From an uncultured Lachnospiraceae bacterium (GTDB taxonomy: Bacteria; Bacillota; Clostridia; Lachnospirales; Lachnospiraceae): a stretch of DNA of 64,000 nt. How positions within the stretch are numbered: the first letter of the stretch is position 1; every line of letters begins with the position of its first letter. Shown piece after piece: positions 17,145 to 25,366 of this stretch. The notes under the pieces were generated by a model. It did not search any database, was not told where the DNA came from, and saw only the letters and a list, made by a program, of their open reading frames with translations. Both the position numbers and the translations under genes were made by a program. The stretch is taken from positions 15,324-79,323 of the forward strand of contig CAJUJL010000007.1 in the NCBI GenBank assembly GCA_910586725.1, written 5' to 3'.

Positions 17145-18077
17145 ATGAAAACCGAAATTACGGAATTGCTTGGAATCCAATATCCGGTAATACAGGGCGG
17201 CATGGCGTGGGTTGCGGAATATCACCTTGCGGCGGCCGTATCAATGGCCGGAGGATTTGGTTTGATTGGAGCGGCCAGCGCGCCGCCTGAAATCGTGCGG
17301 GAGCAGATTCGAAAAGTAAAAGAACTGACAGACCGGCCGTTTGGCGTAAACGTCATGCTGATGAATCCCAACGCTTCCGAAGTGGCGAAAGTCGTTGTGG
17401 AAGAGGGCGTGGCGGCAGTGACGACAGGGGCCGGAAATCCGGCGGCATATATGGAAATGTGGAAAAAAGCCGGCATCAGGGTAATTCCCGTTGTGGCCAG
17501 CGTAGCTATGGCGAAGATGATGGAGCGCGCCGGAGCGGACGCAGTTGTGGCGGAGGGAACGGAATCCGGCGGACACATCGGTTCCGCGACGACGATGACA
17601 CTCGTTCCCCAGGTTGCGGACGCTGTCCGGATTCCGGTAATTGCAGCCGGAGGAATCGGCGACGGAAGAGGCATTGCGGCGGCCATGATGCTTGGGGCAT
17701 CGGGCGTGCAGATGGGAACGCGCTTTATTGTCGCGAAAGAATCTATCGTGCATGAGAAGTATAAAGAACGCATTATAAAGGCGAAAGACATTGACTCCGA
17801 AGTGACCGGAAGAAGCACCGGGCATCCAATCCGTGTGCTTCGCAACAAAATGACGAGAGAATATCTGAAAATGGAAGCAAACGGCGTGGGCTTAGAGGAG
17901 CTAGAAGTTCTGACGCTTGGCTCTCTGCGAAAAGCCGTTATGGAGGGCGACGTCATAAACGGAAGCCTGATGGCGGGGCAGATTGCCGGCATGGTCAAAA
18001 AAGAACAGACCTGTAAAGAAATGATAGAAGAAATGATGCAGGAAGCAGAAACGCTTCTGAACAGAAAATTTTCATAA
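17145..18077 (+). CDS. fabK: Enoyl-ACP reductase II (FMN-dependent)
   Basis: 310 residues, TIM-barrel nitronate monooxygenase/FabK fold. Signatures are the N-terminal PVIQGGMAWV, the GVNVMLMNP strand, EGTESGGHIG with the catalytic-site histidine, and the FMN phosphate region PVIAAGGIGDGRG and GASGVQMGTRF. It performs the last reduction of each elongation cycle with NAD(P)H and FMN. I chose ATG 17145 rather than the in-frame GTG at 17130, which lies within acpP. No FabI gene is present nearby. Confidence 0.95.
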   Translation: MKTEITELLGIQYPVIQGGMAWVAEYHLAAAVSMAGGFGLIGAASAPPEIVREQIRKVKELTDRPFGVNVMLMNPNASEVAKVVVEEGVAAVTTGAGNPAAYMEMWKKAGIRVIPVVASVAMAKMMERAGADAVVAEGTESGGHIGSATTMTLVPQVADAVRIPVIAAGGIGDGRGIAAAMMLGASGVQMGTRFIVAKESIVHEKYKERIIKAKDIDSEVTGRSTGHPIRVLRNKMTREYLKMEANGVGLEELEVLTLGSLRKAVMEGDVINGSLMAGQIAGMVKKEQTCKEMIEEMMQEAETLLNRKFS

Positions 18078-18091
18078 GAGAGGAAAACGGA

Positions 18092-19006
18092 ATGGGCAAA
18101 CTGGTATTTATGTTCCCGGGACAGGGTTCCCAGTATGTGGGAATGGGAAAAGAATTTTACGACGCAATCGGCGCGTGCAGAGAAGTTTATGAGATGGCGT
18201 CAGAAGCGTCCGGACTGGACGTTGCAAAGCTTTGTTTTGAAGAAAATGAACAGATTCACATTACCGAATATACGCAGATTGCCATGCTTGCGACAGAAGC
18301 GGCGATTTATGCGGCTTTAAAAGAAAAAGGATATACGCCGGATCTGACGGCCGGCTTAAGCCTTGGAGAATACGGAGCGTTGATTGCTTCCGGCGTTATG
18401 CGCATGAAAGACGCGTTTTCCATTATCCGCAAAAGGGGCATCTATATGCAGAATGCCGTTCCCTTTGGCGGCGCAATGAGCGCCGTGCTGGGATTAGACG
18501 CTTCCTCCATTGAAAAAATCTGTGAAGAGACAGAGGGAATTGTCTCCATTGCCAACTACAATTGTCCCGGACAGATTGTCATTACGGGAGAAAAAGACGC
18601 GGTAGACGCGGCGTCTTCGGCTTTAAAAGAAGCCGGGGCAAAGCGCGTCGTTCCGCTAAACGTAAGCGGGCCGTTCCATTCGCCGATGCTTTTAAAAGCC
18701 GGGACGCAGCTTGGCGAGGCGTTAGCGGAGATTGAAATTGCAGAAAATTTCATTCCGTATGTGGCAAACGTAACGGCAGATTACGTGACAAAGGCAAAAG
18801 ACGTAAAGCCGCTTCTGACAAAACAGGTCGCGTCAAGCGTCCGCTGGCAGCAGACAGTGGAGCGCATGATAGCGGACGGCGCGGATACGTTTGTGGAAAT
18901 CGGGCCGGGCAAAACCCTGACCGGATTTATGCGGAAAATCAATCGCAGCGTAACCGTTTACAGCATCGACAAGATGGAGGATTTTGAAAAATATGTTAAC
19001 AGATAA
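18092..19006 (+). CDS. fabD: Malonyl-CoA:ACP transacylase
   Basis: 304 residues. MFPGQGSQYVGMG opens the acyltransferase fold, GLSLGEYGAL holds the nucleophile serine (with leucine where histidine is more common), and GPFHSPML holds the catalytic histidine. It loads malonyl groups from malonyl-CoA onto AcpP. GAGAGGAAAACGGA precedes the ATG. The 3' end overlaps fabG. Confidence 0.95.
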   Translation: MGKLVFMFPGQGSQYVGMGKEFYDAIGACREVYEMASEASGLDVAKLCFEENEQIHITEYTQIAMLATEAAIYAALKEKGYTPDLTAGLSLGEYGALIASGVMRMKDAFSIIRKRGIYMQNAVPFGGAMSAVLGLDASSIEKICEETEGIVSIANYNCPGQIVITGEKDAVDAASSALKEAGAKRVVPLNVSGPFHSPMLLKAGTQLGEALAEIEIAENFIPYVANVTADYVTKAKDVKPLLTKQVASSVRWQQTVERMIADGADTFVEIGPGKTLTGFMRKINRSVTVYSIDKMEDFEKYVNR

Positions 19007-19733
19007 AATCGCGCTTGTAACAGGAGCCAGCCGCGGAATCGGCGCGGCCATAGCAAAAGAGCTTGCGAAAGAAGGGGCTTTTGTAATTATCAATTACAAC
19101 GGATCCAAAGAAAAAGCAGAACAGGTCGCGAATGAAATCAAAGCGGCAAACGGAAAAGCGGAAATTTACCAGTGCAGCGTCTCTGATTTTCACGCTACAG
19201 GAGAAATGATCAAAGATTTGATCAAACAATACGGGCGTATCGACATTCTTGTCAACAATGCGGGAATTACAAGAGACGGACTTTTGATGAAAATGTCAGA
19301 AGAAGATTTCGACGCTGTGACGGATACCAATTTAAAAGGCGCGTTCAACACCATACGCCATATGTCCCGTTATTTCTTAAAGCAGAAAAGCGGAAAAATC
19401 ATCAATATATCTTCCGTTTCCGGAATTTTGGGAAACGCGGGCCAGGCAAATTATTCCGCAAGCAAGGCGGGCGTCATTGGACTGACAAAAAGCGCGGCAA
19501 GGGAATTAGCCTCCAGGGGAATCAACGTCAACGCCATTGCGCCGGGCTTTATCGCTACGGATATGACGGAAGCCATGCCGAACGAGGCGAAAGAAAACAT
19601 GACAAAGGCCATTCCATTAAACAGGATCGGAACCCCGAAAGAAATTGCAGACATGGCTGTATTTCTGGCTTCGGAAAAGTCGGATTATATCACGGGCCAG
19701 GTATTTGCGGTTGACGGAGGAATGACGATTTAG
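18993..19733 (+). CDS. fabG: 3-oxoacyl-ACP reductase
   Basis: 246 residues, classical short-chain dehydrogenase: TGASRGIGAAIA for NADPH, NNAG, and the catalytic Ser-Tyr-Lys set in ISSVSG and YSASKAG. It reduces 3-oxoacyl-ACP to 3-hydroxyacyl-ACP. The start is in the end of fabD. ATG 18993 gives the normal FabG N-terminus, 12 bases after GGAGG; TTG 18984 is a weaker alternative adding three residues. Confidence 0.95.
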   Translation: MLTDKIALVTGASRGIGAAIAKELAKEGAFVIINYNGSKEKAEQVANEIKAANGKAEIYQCSVSDFHATGEMIKDLIKQYGRIDILVNNAGITRDGLLMKMSEEDFDAVTDTNLKGAFNTIRHMSRYFLKQKSGKIINISSVSGILGNAGQANYSASKAGVIGLTKSAARELASRGINVNAIAPGFIATDMTEAMPNEAKENMTKAIPLNRIGTPKEIADMAVFLASEKSDYITGQVFAVDGGMTI

Positions 19734-19747
19734 AAAGCGAGGATGCT

Positions 19748-20989
19748 ATGAGCAAGAGAGTTGTTGTAACGGGCTTGGGCGCGATTACGCCCATCGGACT
19801 TAGCACAGAGGAATTCTGGCAGTCCGTAAAAGAGGGAAAGACAGGATTCGCGCCGATTACCAGATTTGACGCGTCCGAATATAAATGCCATATCGCAGCG
19901 GAAGTAAAGGGCTTTGAGGGCAAAAACTTTATGGACGTAAAAGCGGCGAAACGCATGGAATTATTTTCACAGTACGCCGTGGCGGCTGCAAAAGAAGCCC
20001 TTTTGGATTCCGGCGTCGATATGGAAAAAGAAGATCCTTACCGCGTAGGCTGCGCGATTGGGTCCGGCATCGGAAGCTTACAGGCTATGGAGCGGGAGCA
20101 TAAAAAGCTGTTGGAAAAAGGCCCCAACCGCATCAATCCGCTGCTTGTGCCGATGATGATTTCCAATATGGCGGCCGGAAACGTCTCCATTCAGTTTGGA
20201 TTAAAAGGAAAAAGCATCAATTCCGTCACGGCCTGCGCGACCGGAACCAATACAATTGGAGAAGCGTTCCGCGCGATTCAGTACGGCGAAGCTGACATTA
20301 TGGTATCCGGCGGAACCGAGGGAAGCGTAACGCCGATTGGAATTTCCGGATTTACCGCGCTTACGGCGCTCTCTACCGTAGACGATCCGGCAAAATGCTC
20401 TCTGCCATTTGACAAAAACAGAAGCGGATTTGTAATGGGAGAAGGCGCGGCCGTCGTAATCTTAGAGGAGCTTTCGCATGCAAAAGCAAGAGGAGCGAAA
20501 ATCTATGCGGAAGTAAAAGGCTACGGCTGTTCTTCCGACGCGTATCACATCACTTCTCCGGAAGAAAGCGGAGCCGGAGCCGCAAGAGCGATGACAAACG
20601 CCATCGAAGACGCCGGATTAAAGCCGGAGGATATTTTCTATATCAACGCGCACGGCACCGGAACGCATCACAATGACTTATTTGAAACAAGAGCGATTAA
20701 GCTTGCGTTTGGCAGCCACGCAAAAGACTTAAAGATCAATTCCACAAAATCCATGGTAGGACATTTGTTAGGCGCGGCGGGCGCCATTGAATTTGTGACT
20801 TGCGTCAAAGAGCTGACGGAGGGTTATCTGCATCAGACGGTCGGATACGAAACGCCGGATGAAGAGATGGATTTGGATTACTGCAAAGAGCCGGCGACAG
20901 GAGATTTCACGTATGCTTTGAGCAATTCCCTGGGATTTGGCGGGCATAACGCAAGCATTCTGCTTGGCAAATATGAGGAGGAAGCCTGA
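19748..20989 (+). CDS. fabF: 3-oxoacyl-ACP synthase II
   Basis: 413 residues, condensing enzyme. The catalytic cysteine is in VTACATGTNT, the two histidines are in NAHGTGTHHND and SMVGHLLGAAG, and GFGGHNAS closes the C-terminus. It extends acyl-ACP with malonyl-ACP. A GCGAGGATGCT leader precedes the ATG. It is followed one base after its stop by fabZ, so the two are translationally linked. Confidence 0.96.
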   Translation: MSKRVVVTGLGAITPIGLSTEEFWQSVKEGKTGFAPITRFDASEYKCHIAAEVKGFEGKNFMDVKAAKRMELFSQYAVAAAKEALLDSGVDMEKEDPYRVGCAIGSGIGSLQAMEREHKKLLEKGPNRINPLLVPMMISNMAAGNVSIQFGLKGKSINSVTACATGTNTIGEAFRAIQYGEADIMVSGGTEGSVTPIGISGFTALTALSTVDDPAKCSLPFDKNRSGFVMGEGAAVVILEELSHAKARGAKIYAEVKGYGCSSDAYHITSPEESGAGAARAMTNAIEDAGLKPEDIFYINAHGTGTHHNDLFETRAIKLAFGSHAKDLKINSTKSMVGHLLGAAGAIEFVTCVKELTEGYLHQTVGYETPDEEMDLDYCKEPATGDFTYALSNSLGFGGHNASILLGKYEEEA

Positions 20990-20990
20990 T

Positions 20991-21428
20991 ATGTCTCTTC
21001 TTACTACAAAACAGATTATGGAAATCATTCCGCACAGACAGCCGTTTTTGCTGATTGATACGATTGAGGAGTTAGAACCCGGCGTAAAAGCCGTGGGAAA
21101 AAAGTGCGTCAGCTACAACGAGCCTTATTTTGCAGGACATTTTCCAAACGAGCCTGTCATGCCGGGCGTACTGATTATTGAAGCGATGGCGCAGGCCGGG
21201 GCGGTTGCGATTTTAAGTAAACCGGAAAATAAAGGAAAGACGGCGTATTTTGCGGGAATCAGCAGCGCAAAATTCAAACAGAAAGTCGTACCCGGAGACG
21301 TGCTGACATTAGAGCTTGAAATTATCAAAGAAAAAGGTCCTATAGGAATCGGAAGAGGAACTGCGAGGGTAGATGGGAAAATTGCAGCATCTGCAGAACT
21401 GACATTTGCAATCGGAAATGGAGAATAA
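20991..21428 (+). CDS. fabZ: 3-hydroxyacyl-ACP dehydratase
   Basis: 145 residues, hot-dog fold. The active-site histidine is in GHFPNEPVMPGVL and the acidic partner in IIEAMAQAGA. It dehydrates 3-hydroxyacyl-ACP to the trans-2-enoyl form that FabK reduces. The start ATG 20991 has AGGAGGAAG ahead of it; the longer frame from 20937 runs inside fabF. In many clostridia accB precedes and accC follows fabZ; here neither is present. Confidence 0.95.
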   Translation: MSLLTTKQIMEIIPHRQPFLLIDTIEELEPGVKAVGKKCVSYNEPYFAGHFPNEPVMPGVLIIEAMAQAGAVAILSKPENKGKTAYFAGISSAKFKQKVVPGDVLTLELEIIKEKGPIGIGRGTARVDGKIAASAELTFAIGNGE

Positions 21429-21441
21429 CCGGAGGGAAATT

Positions 21442-23133
21442 ATGGCGCCGATTTTAAAAAGGAAGAAATTTATTGATGTAAAAAGGCCGCAGAATACTGC
21501 GGATCAGATTGTATGTCCGGCTTGCAAAAAAGAGCTGGAGAAATTAGAAGTTGTGATCAACAAATATGTCTGCTACGAATGCGGCAGCTATTTCAGGGTG
21601 CGCACGTCCAACAGAATTAAAATGGTAGCGGACAAAGAAAGCTTTACGCCCTGGTTTGAGGAAATGGAATTTAAAAATCCCCTGGATTTTCCGGAATACG
21701 AAAAGAAAATCTTTGTCGCAAGGGAAAAGACCGGCCTGAAAGAGGGCGTAACGGTGGGCGAAGCAAAAATTTACGGAGAATCCGTCGTGCTTGGCGTCTG
21801 CGACGCAAGATTTTTAATGGGGAGCATGGGCCACATCGTAGGCGAAAAAATTGCGTCCGCAGTGGAGCGGGCGACGGAATTAAAGCTTCCCGTAATTTTG
21901 TTTTGCTGCTCCGGAGGAGCCAGAATGCAGGAGGGAATCATTTCTCTGATGCAGATGGCCAAAACCTCCGCGGCGTTAAAACGCCATTCCGACGCGGGCC
22001 TTTTGTATGTTCCGGTTTTAACGGATCCGACGACGGGCGGCGTAACGGCAAGCTTTGCCATGTTGGGAGACATTATTTTAGCGGAGCCGGGGGCTTTGAT
22101 TGGATTTGCGGGACCGCGCGTAATTGAGCAGACGATTGGACAAAAGCTGCCGGAAGGATTCCAGAGAGCGGAATTCCAGTTAGAGCATGGATTTGTGGAC
22201 GCGATTGTAGAACGGAAAAATCTGAAAAAGACGCTGTACCAGATTTTAAAGCTGCACCACAAAAACGAAGGCTTTGCAAATTTTGCCGACGGAACAGATT
22301 TCGTCTTTAAGCCGACGGAGCTGATGCGGGAGCGCGCGGCAAAAAGCAGGAGCATGAGCGCCTGGGAAAAAGTAAAGTCTGTCAGAAGCACAAAGCGTCT
22401 TGCTTCCGTAGATTATATGGAAGCCATATTCGACGACTTTATGGAGCTTCACGGCGATCGCTGTTACAGAGACGATCCGGCGGTAGTCGGAGGGATTGCA
22501 AGCCTTTGCGGGCAGCCGGTGACGGTAATCGGCGTACACAAAGGAAAAGATTTAAAAGACTGCATGAAGCACAACTACGGCATGCCGTCTCCGGAGGGGT
22601 ATCGCAAAGCGCTTCGCCTGATGAAAGAAGCGGAAAAATTTCATCGTCCCATCATTACTTTCGTCAACACTTCCGGCGCATTCTGCGGCATGGAAGCGGA
22701 AGAGGGAGGACAGGGAGAAGCGATTGCCAGAAATCTCTATGAAATGTCCGGCATAAAAGTACCGATTCTCTGTCTGATGATTGGAGAGGGAGGAAGCGGC
22801 GGCGCGCTTGCGCTTGCGGTTGGAAATGAAGTCTGGATGATGGAAAACGCGACGTATTCCATTCTTTCCCCGGAGGGATTTGCGTCTATTTTGTGGAAAG
22901 ACGGAAAGCGGGCAAAGGAAGCGGCCGAAGTGATGAAAATCACGGCGCAGGATTTGTACGACTTAAAAGTGGTGGAAAAAATCATACCGGAATTTGGCGG
23001 CGCAAACGAAGACGCTCTTTTCGACATAGCTATGTTTATGAAATACCACATGAAAAAATTTTTGGAAAAATACAGTAAGATGGATGGATGCAAGCTGGCA
23101 GAAGACCGTTACCAGAGGTTCCGCAGCTTTTGA
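21442..23133 (+). CDS. accDA: Acetyl-CoA carboxylase carboxyltransferase, fused beta-alpha subunits (AccD-AccA)
   Basis: 563 residues. Residues 1-285 are the beta subunit: a zinc ribbon (CPAC near 24 and CYEC near 42) and the carboxyltransferase core with FCCSGGARMQEG and GPRVIEQTIGQ. From about 300 the alpha subunit follows, with MEAIFDDFMELHGDR, FVNTSGAFCG and MIGEGGSGGALAL. The complex moves carboxyl from carboxybiotin to acetyl-CoA, giving malonyl-CoA for FabD. ATG 21442 has GGAGGG five bases ahead. Its biotin partners AccB and AccC are not encoded in this operon. Confidence 0.95.
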   Translation: MAPILKRKKFIDVKRPQNTADQIVCPACKKELEKLEVVINKYVCYECGSYFRVRTSNRIKMVADKESFTPWFEEMEFKNPLDFPEYEKKIFVAREKTGLKEGVTVGEAKIYGESVVLGVCDARFLMGSMGHIVGEKIASAVERATELKLPVILFCCSGGARMQEGIISLMQMAKTSAALKRHSDAGLLYVPVLTDPTTGGVTASFAMLGDIILAEPGALIGFAGPRVIEQTIGQKLPEGFQRAEFQLEHGFVDAIVERKNLKKTLYQILKLHHKNEGFANFADGTDFVFKPTELMRERAAKSRSMSAWEKVKSVRSTKRLASVDYMEAIFDDFMELHGDRCYRDDPAVVGGIASLCGQPVTVIGVHKGKDLKDCMKHNYGMPSPEGYRKALRLMKEAEKFHRPIITFVNTSGAFCGMEAEEGGQGEAIARNLYEMSGIKVPILCLMIGEGGSGGALALAVGNEVWMMENATYSILSPEGFASILWKDGKRAKEAAEVMKITAQDLYDLKVVEKIIPEFGGANEDALFDIAMFMKYHMKKFLEKYSKMDGCKLAEDRYQRFRSF

Positions 23134-23148
23134 AAAGGAGTTTGTCAG

Positions 23149-24114
23149 ATGAAAACCAGAATTTGTGGAACAGGAAGCGCGCTTCCGAAACGGGAAGTAA
23201 CCAATGACGATTTGAGCAGGATTATGGACACCTCGGATGAATGGATCAAAAGCCGTACCGGGATAGGCTCAAGGCATCTTGCAGTAGAAGAAACCCTTGT
23301 CAGTCTTGCGGCAAACGCTGCAAAAGGGGCGTTGGAAGAAGCGAACGTGCTTCCGAAAGATTTGGATATGATCCTGGCGGCGACGCTTTCTGCGGATAAC
23401 GTGCTTCCTACGCTTTCCTGCGAGCTGCAGCGGGAGCTTGGCGCGTCAAACGCAGTTGCGTTTGACATCAACGCGGCATGCTCCGGCTTCCTGTTCGCAC
23501 TGCAGACGGCGGATGTTTATATAAGAAGCGGACAGTACAAAAAGATTTTAGTCGTAGGCGGCGAAATCCTTTCTAAGCTGATGGACTGGAATGACCGTTC
23601 CACGTGCGTGCTGTTTGGAGACGGAGCCGGAGCCGCGGTTGTGATGCCGGATGAGGCGTCCGGTATTTTAAGCAGCGTACAGGGTTCTGACGGCGCAAGG
23701 GGAGGCGTTTTATCCTGCCCGGGCAGAAAGAACAACAACCCTTACGTCACAAATGACGCCGGGCTTTCTTTTGTCTCCATGGACGGCCAGGAGGTTTATA
23801 AATTTGCGGTGCGCACCGTGCCGAAAGCGATTATGGAAGCGGTGGAAAAAGCAGGGCTTGCAATGGAAGAGATTGATTTATTTATTCTCCACCAGGCCAA
23901 CATCCGGATTATTGAGTCGGTGGCAAAACGGTTAAAGGTTCCGATGGAGAAATTTCCGACGAACCTGGAGCGATGCGGCAATATCTCCGCGGGAAGCGTT
24001 CCGGTTTTACTGGACGACGCAAATCGAAAGGGAATGCTTAAGCGGGGAGACCGCGTCGTGCTTGCCGGATTTGGCGCGGGCCTGACCTGGGGAGCGTCGG
24101 TGTTGACATGGTAA
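23149..24114 (+). CDS. fabH: 3-oxoacyl-ACP synthase III
   Basis: 321 residues. The catalytic triad is visible: Cys in DINAACSGFLFAL (about 110), His in FILHQANIRI (about 248) and Asn in CGNISAGSVP (about 278; the family more often has NTSAAS). It condenses a short acyl-CoA with malonyl-ACP to start each chain. AAAAGGAG lies ahead of the ATG. It sits near the end of the operon, whereas in many Firmicutes it is at the front beside acpP. Confidence 0.95.
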   Translation: MKTRICGTGSALPKREVTNDDLSRIMDTSDEWIKSRTGIGSRHLAVEETLVSLAANAAKGALEEANVLPKDLDMILAATLSADNVLPTLSCELQRELGASNAVAFDINAACSGFLFALQTADVYIRSGQYKKILVVGGEILSKLMDWNDRSTCVLFGDGAGAAVVMPDEASGILSSVQGSDGARGGVLSCPGRKNNNPYVTNDAGLSFVSMDGQEVYKFAVRTVPKAIMEAVEKAGLAMEEIDLFILHQANIRIIESVAKRLKVPMEKFPTNLERCGNISAGSVPVLLDDANRKGMLKRGDRVVLAGFGAGLTWGASVLTW

Positions 24115-24130
24115 TTTGCTGGAGGGAAAA

Positions 24131-24592
24131 ATGAGGACGATGGAAAAACAGAATCCGGATGCTGTCTTAAACGAACTTCTGGTGACCTTATTTAAAAACA
24201 TTATGGAGATTGAGGAAAAATATCTGATCACGCCGAAATTCAAAGACATTAGCGTAAACGATATGCATATCATGGAAGCGGTCGGATTAGAAGAGCCCAA
24301 AAGCATGTCTACGGTGGCAAAGCTGATGTCCGTTACAACGGGAACGCTGACAAAATCCATGGACGGACTTTCCGAAAAGGGATACGTAGACCGGGAGAGG
24401 GGCAAAAAAGACAAACGCGTGGTGTTTGTGTCGCTGACCAAAAAAGGCAGGGAAGCATATGTTCATCATGAATCCTTTCACCGGAATATGATTGCCAGAA
24501 TCAAAGACGGAATCAGCGAACAGGAAACAACGGTCTTAGTTTACGCGCTGGCGAAGCTGAACGACTATTTTCGTGAGATTTATGAGAAGTAA
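24131..24592 (+). CDS. fabT: MarR family regulator, FabT-like
   Basis: 153 residues, winged-helix MarR protein. The recognition region lies around MSTVAKLMSVTTGTLTKSMD and the wing around KGYVDRERGKKDKRVVFV, where the DxR motif is kept. In streptococci and related bacteria FabT represses the fatty-acid genes with acyl-ACP as cofactor. Its place as last gene of this operon, and the FabT-like boxes at the operon promoter, support that role. ATG 24131 follows GGAGGG closely; a second ATG at 24140 is possible. No separate promoter is visible, so it should autoregulate with the operon. Confidence 0.8.
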   Translation: MRTMEKQNPDAVLNELLVTLFKNIMEIEEKYLITPKFKDISVNDMHIMEAVGLEEPKSMSTVAKLMSVTTGTLTKSMDGLSEKGYVDRERGKKDKRVVFVSLTKKGREAYVHHESFHRNMIARIKDGISEQETTVLVYALAKLNDYFREIYEK

Positions 24593-24607
24593 GACGCCTG
24601 TTCCGGC

Positions 24608-24636
24608 TTGCAAAAACCAATAAAAGGAATTATACT
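24608..24636 (+). promoter_or_regulatory. Sigma-A promoter of the cytidylate kinase-like gene
   Basis: TTGCAA (24608-24613) and TATACT (24631-24636), 17-bp spacer, followed by GAATTTA as in the glcK promoter. Confidence 0.72.
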
Positions 24637-24689
24637 GAATTTATCAGGACAGAACGGTATTTTTGCAAACAGGAAAGGGGCGGTGAATT

Positions 24690-25289
24690 ATGTATCATGT
24701 GATTGTTATTGAGCGTCAGTACGCAAGCGGAGGAAACGAGATTGGCAGGAAGCTGGCAAAGGAGCTTGGCTACAAGCTGTATGACAGAAATCTTCTGACG
24801 GAAGCGGCAAGGGCTCTTGAAATATCCTCCATGTATATCGAGGGGCTGGAGGAGACGCATTCCGGAGGCTTTTTGTTCAATCTTTCCAAGACGAAGCTGG
24901 GAGGAAGCTCCAACAGCAACTCCCTCTCCATGTCCGATAAGCTTTTTCAGGAAGAAAAACGCATCATTGAAGAAGCCGCAAAACAGGGAGGATGCGTCAT
25001 TGTCGGACGCGCGGCCGGTTATATTTTAAAAGAACGGACGGACTGTCTGAACGTCTTTATTCACTGCGACAGGGAAAGGCGCATTGCGCGCGCCATTGAG
25101 CGTGAGGGAATCCAAGCGTCAGAGGCGGAGGACGTTTTAAAGAAAAATGACAAGAGAAGAAGCGGATTTTATAATTCCGTGACAAACTGGGAATGGGGAA
25201 ATCCAAAGTTTTTTGAACTTTGCCTCGACAGCGGAAAGCTTGGGATTGATGCATGCGTCAAAATGCTTCTGGAAGCGGCCAGAGGTTAG
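24690..25289 (+). CDS. Cytidylate kinase-like family protein
   Basis: 199 residues. It starts with the family pattern IERQYASGGNEIGRKLAKEL (a P-loop-like region without a full Walker A) and contains GGCVIVGRAAGYIL and a CDRERRIARAIERE helix. It resembles the clostridial cytidylate-kinase-like proteins that are separate from true Cmk; the substrate is not established. Its ATG is preceded by AAAGGGGCGG. It has its own promoter and shares a bidirectional terminator with the convergent gene to its right. Confidence 0.85.
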   Translation: MYHVIVIERQYASGGNEIGRKLAKELGYKLYDRNLLTEAARALEISSMYIEGLEETHSGGFLFNLSKTKLGGSSNSNSLSMSDKLFQEEKRIIEEAAKQGGCVIVGRAAGYILKERTDCLNVFIHCDRERRIARAIEREGIQASEAEDVLKKNDKRRSGFYNSVTNWEWGNPKFFELCLDSGKLGIDACVKMLLEAARG

Positions 25290-25296
25290 AGAATAA

Positions 25297-25366
25297 AAAT
25301 AAGAATATCCGATGGAACGCAGCGCTGTAAGGCATACGGTTTTCCAAAGGATATTCTTATTTTTTA
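25297..25366. terminator. Bidirectional terminator between convergent genes
   Basis: AATAAGAATATCC and GGATATTCTTATT form a 13-bp stem around a loop of nearly 40 bases, with T runs on the plus side and A runs upstream. It serves the kinase-like gene and the minus-strand gene ending at 25364. Confidence 0.75.

Noticed and set aside
17222..17998. A 258-residue open frame on the minus strand inside fabK
   Set aside because: It is the antisense shadow of a well-supported gene, has low-complexity Ser/Thr/Ala/Pro composition and lacks a ribosome-binding site.
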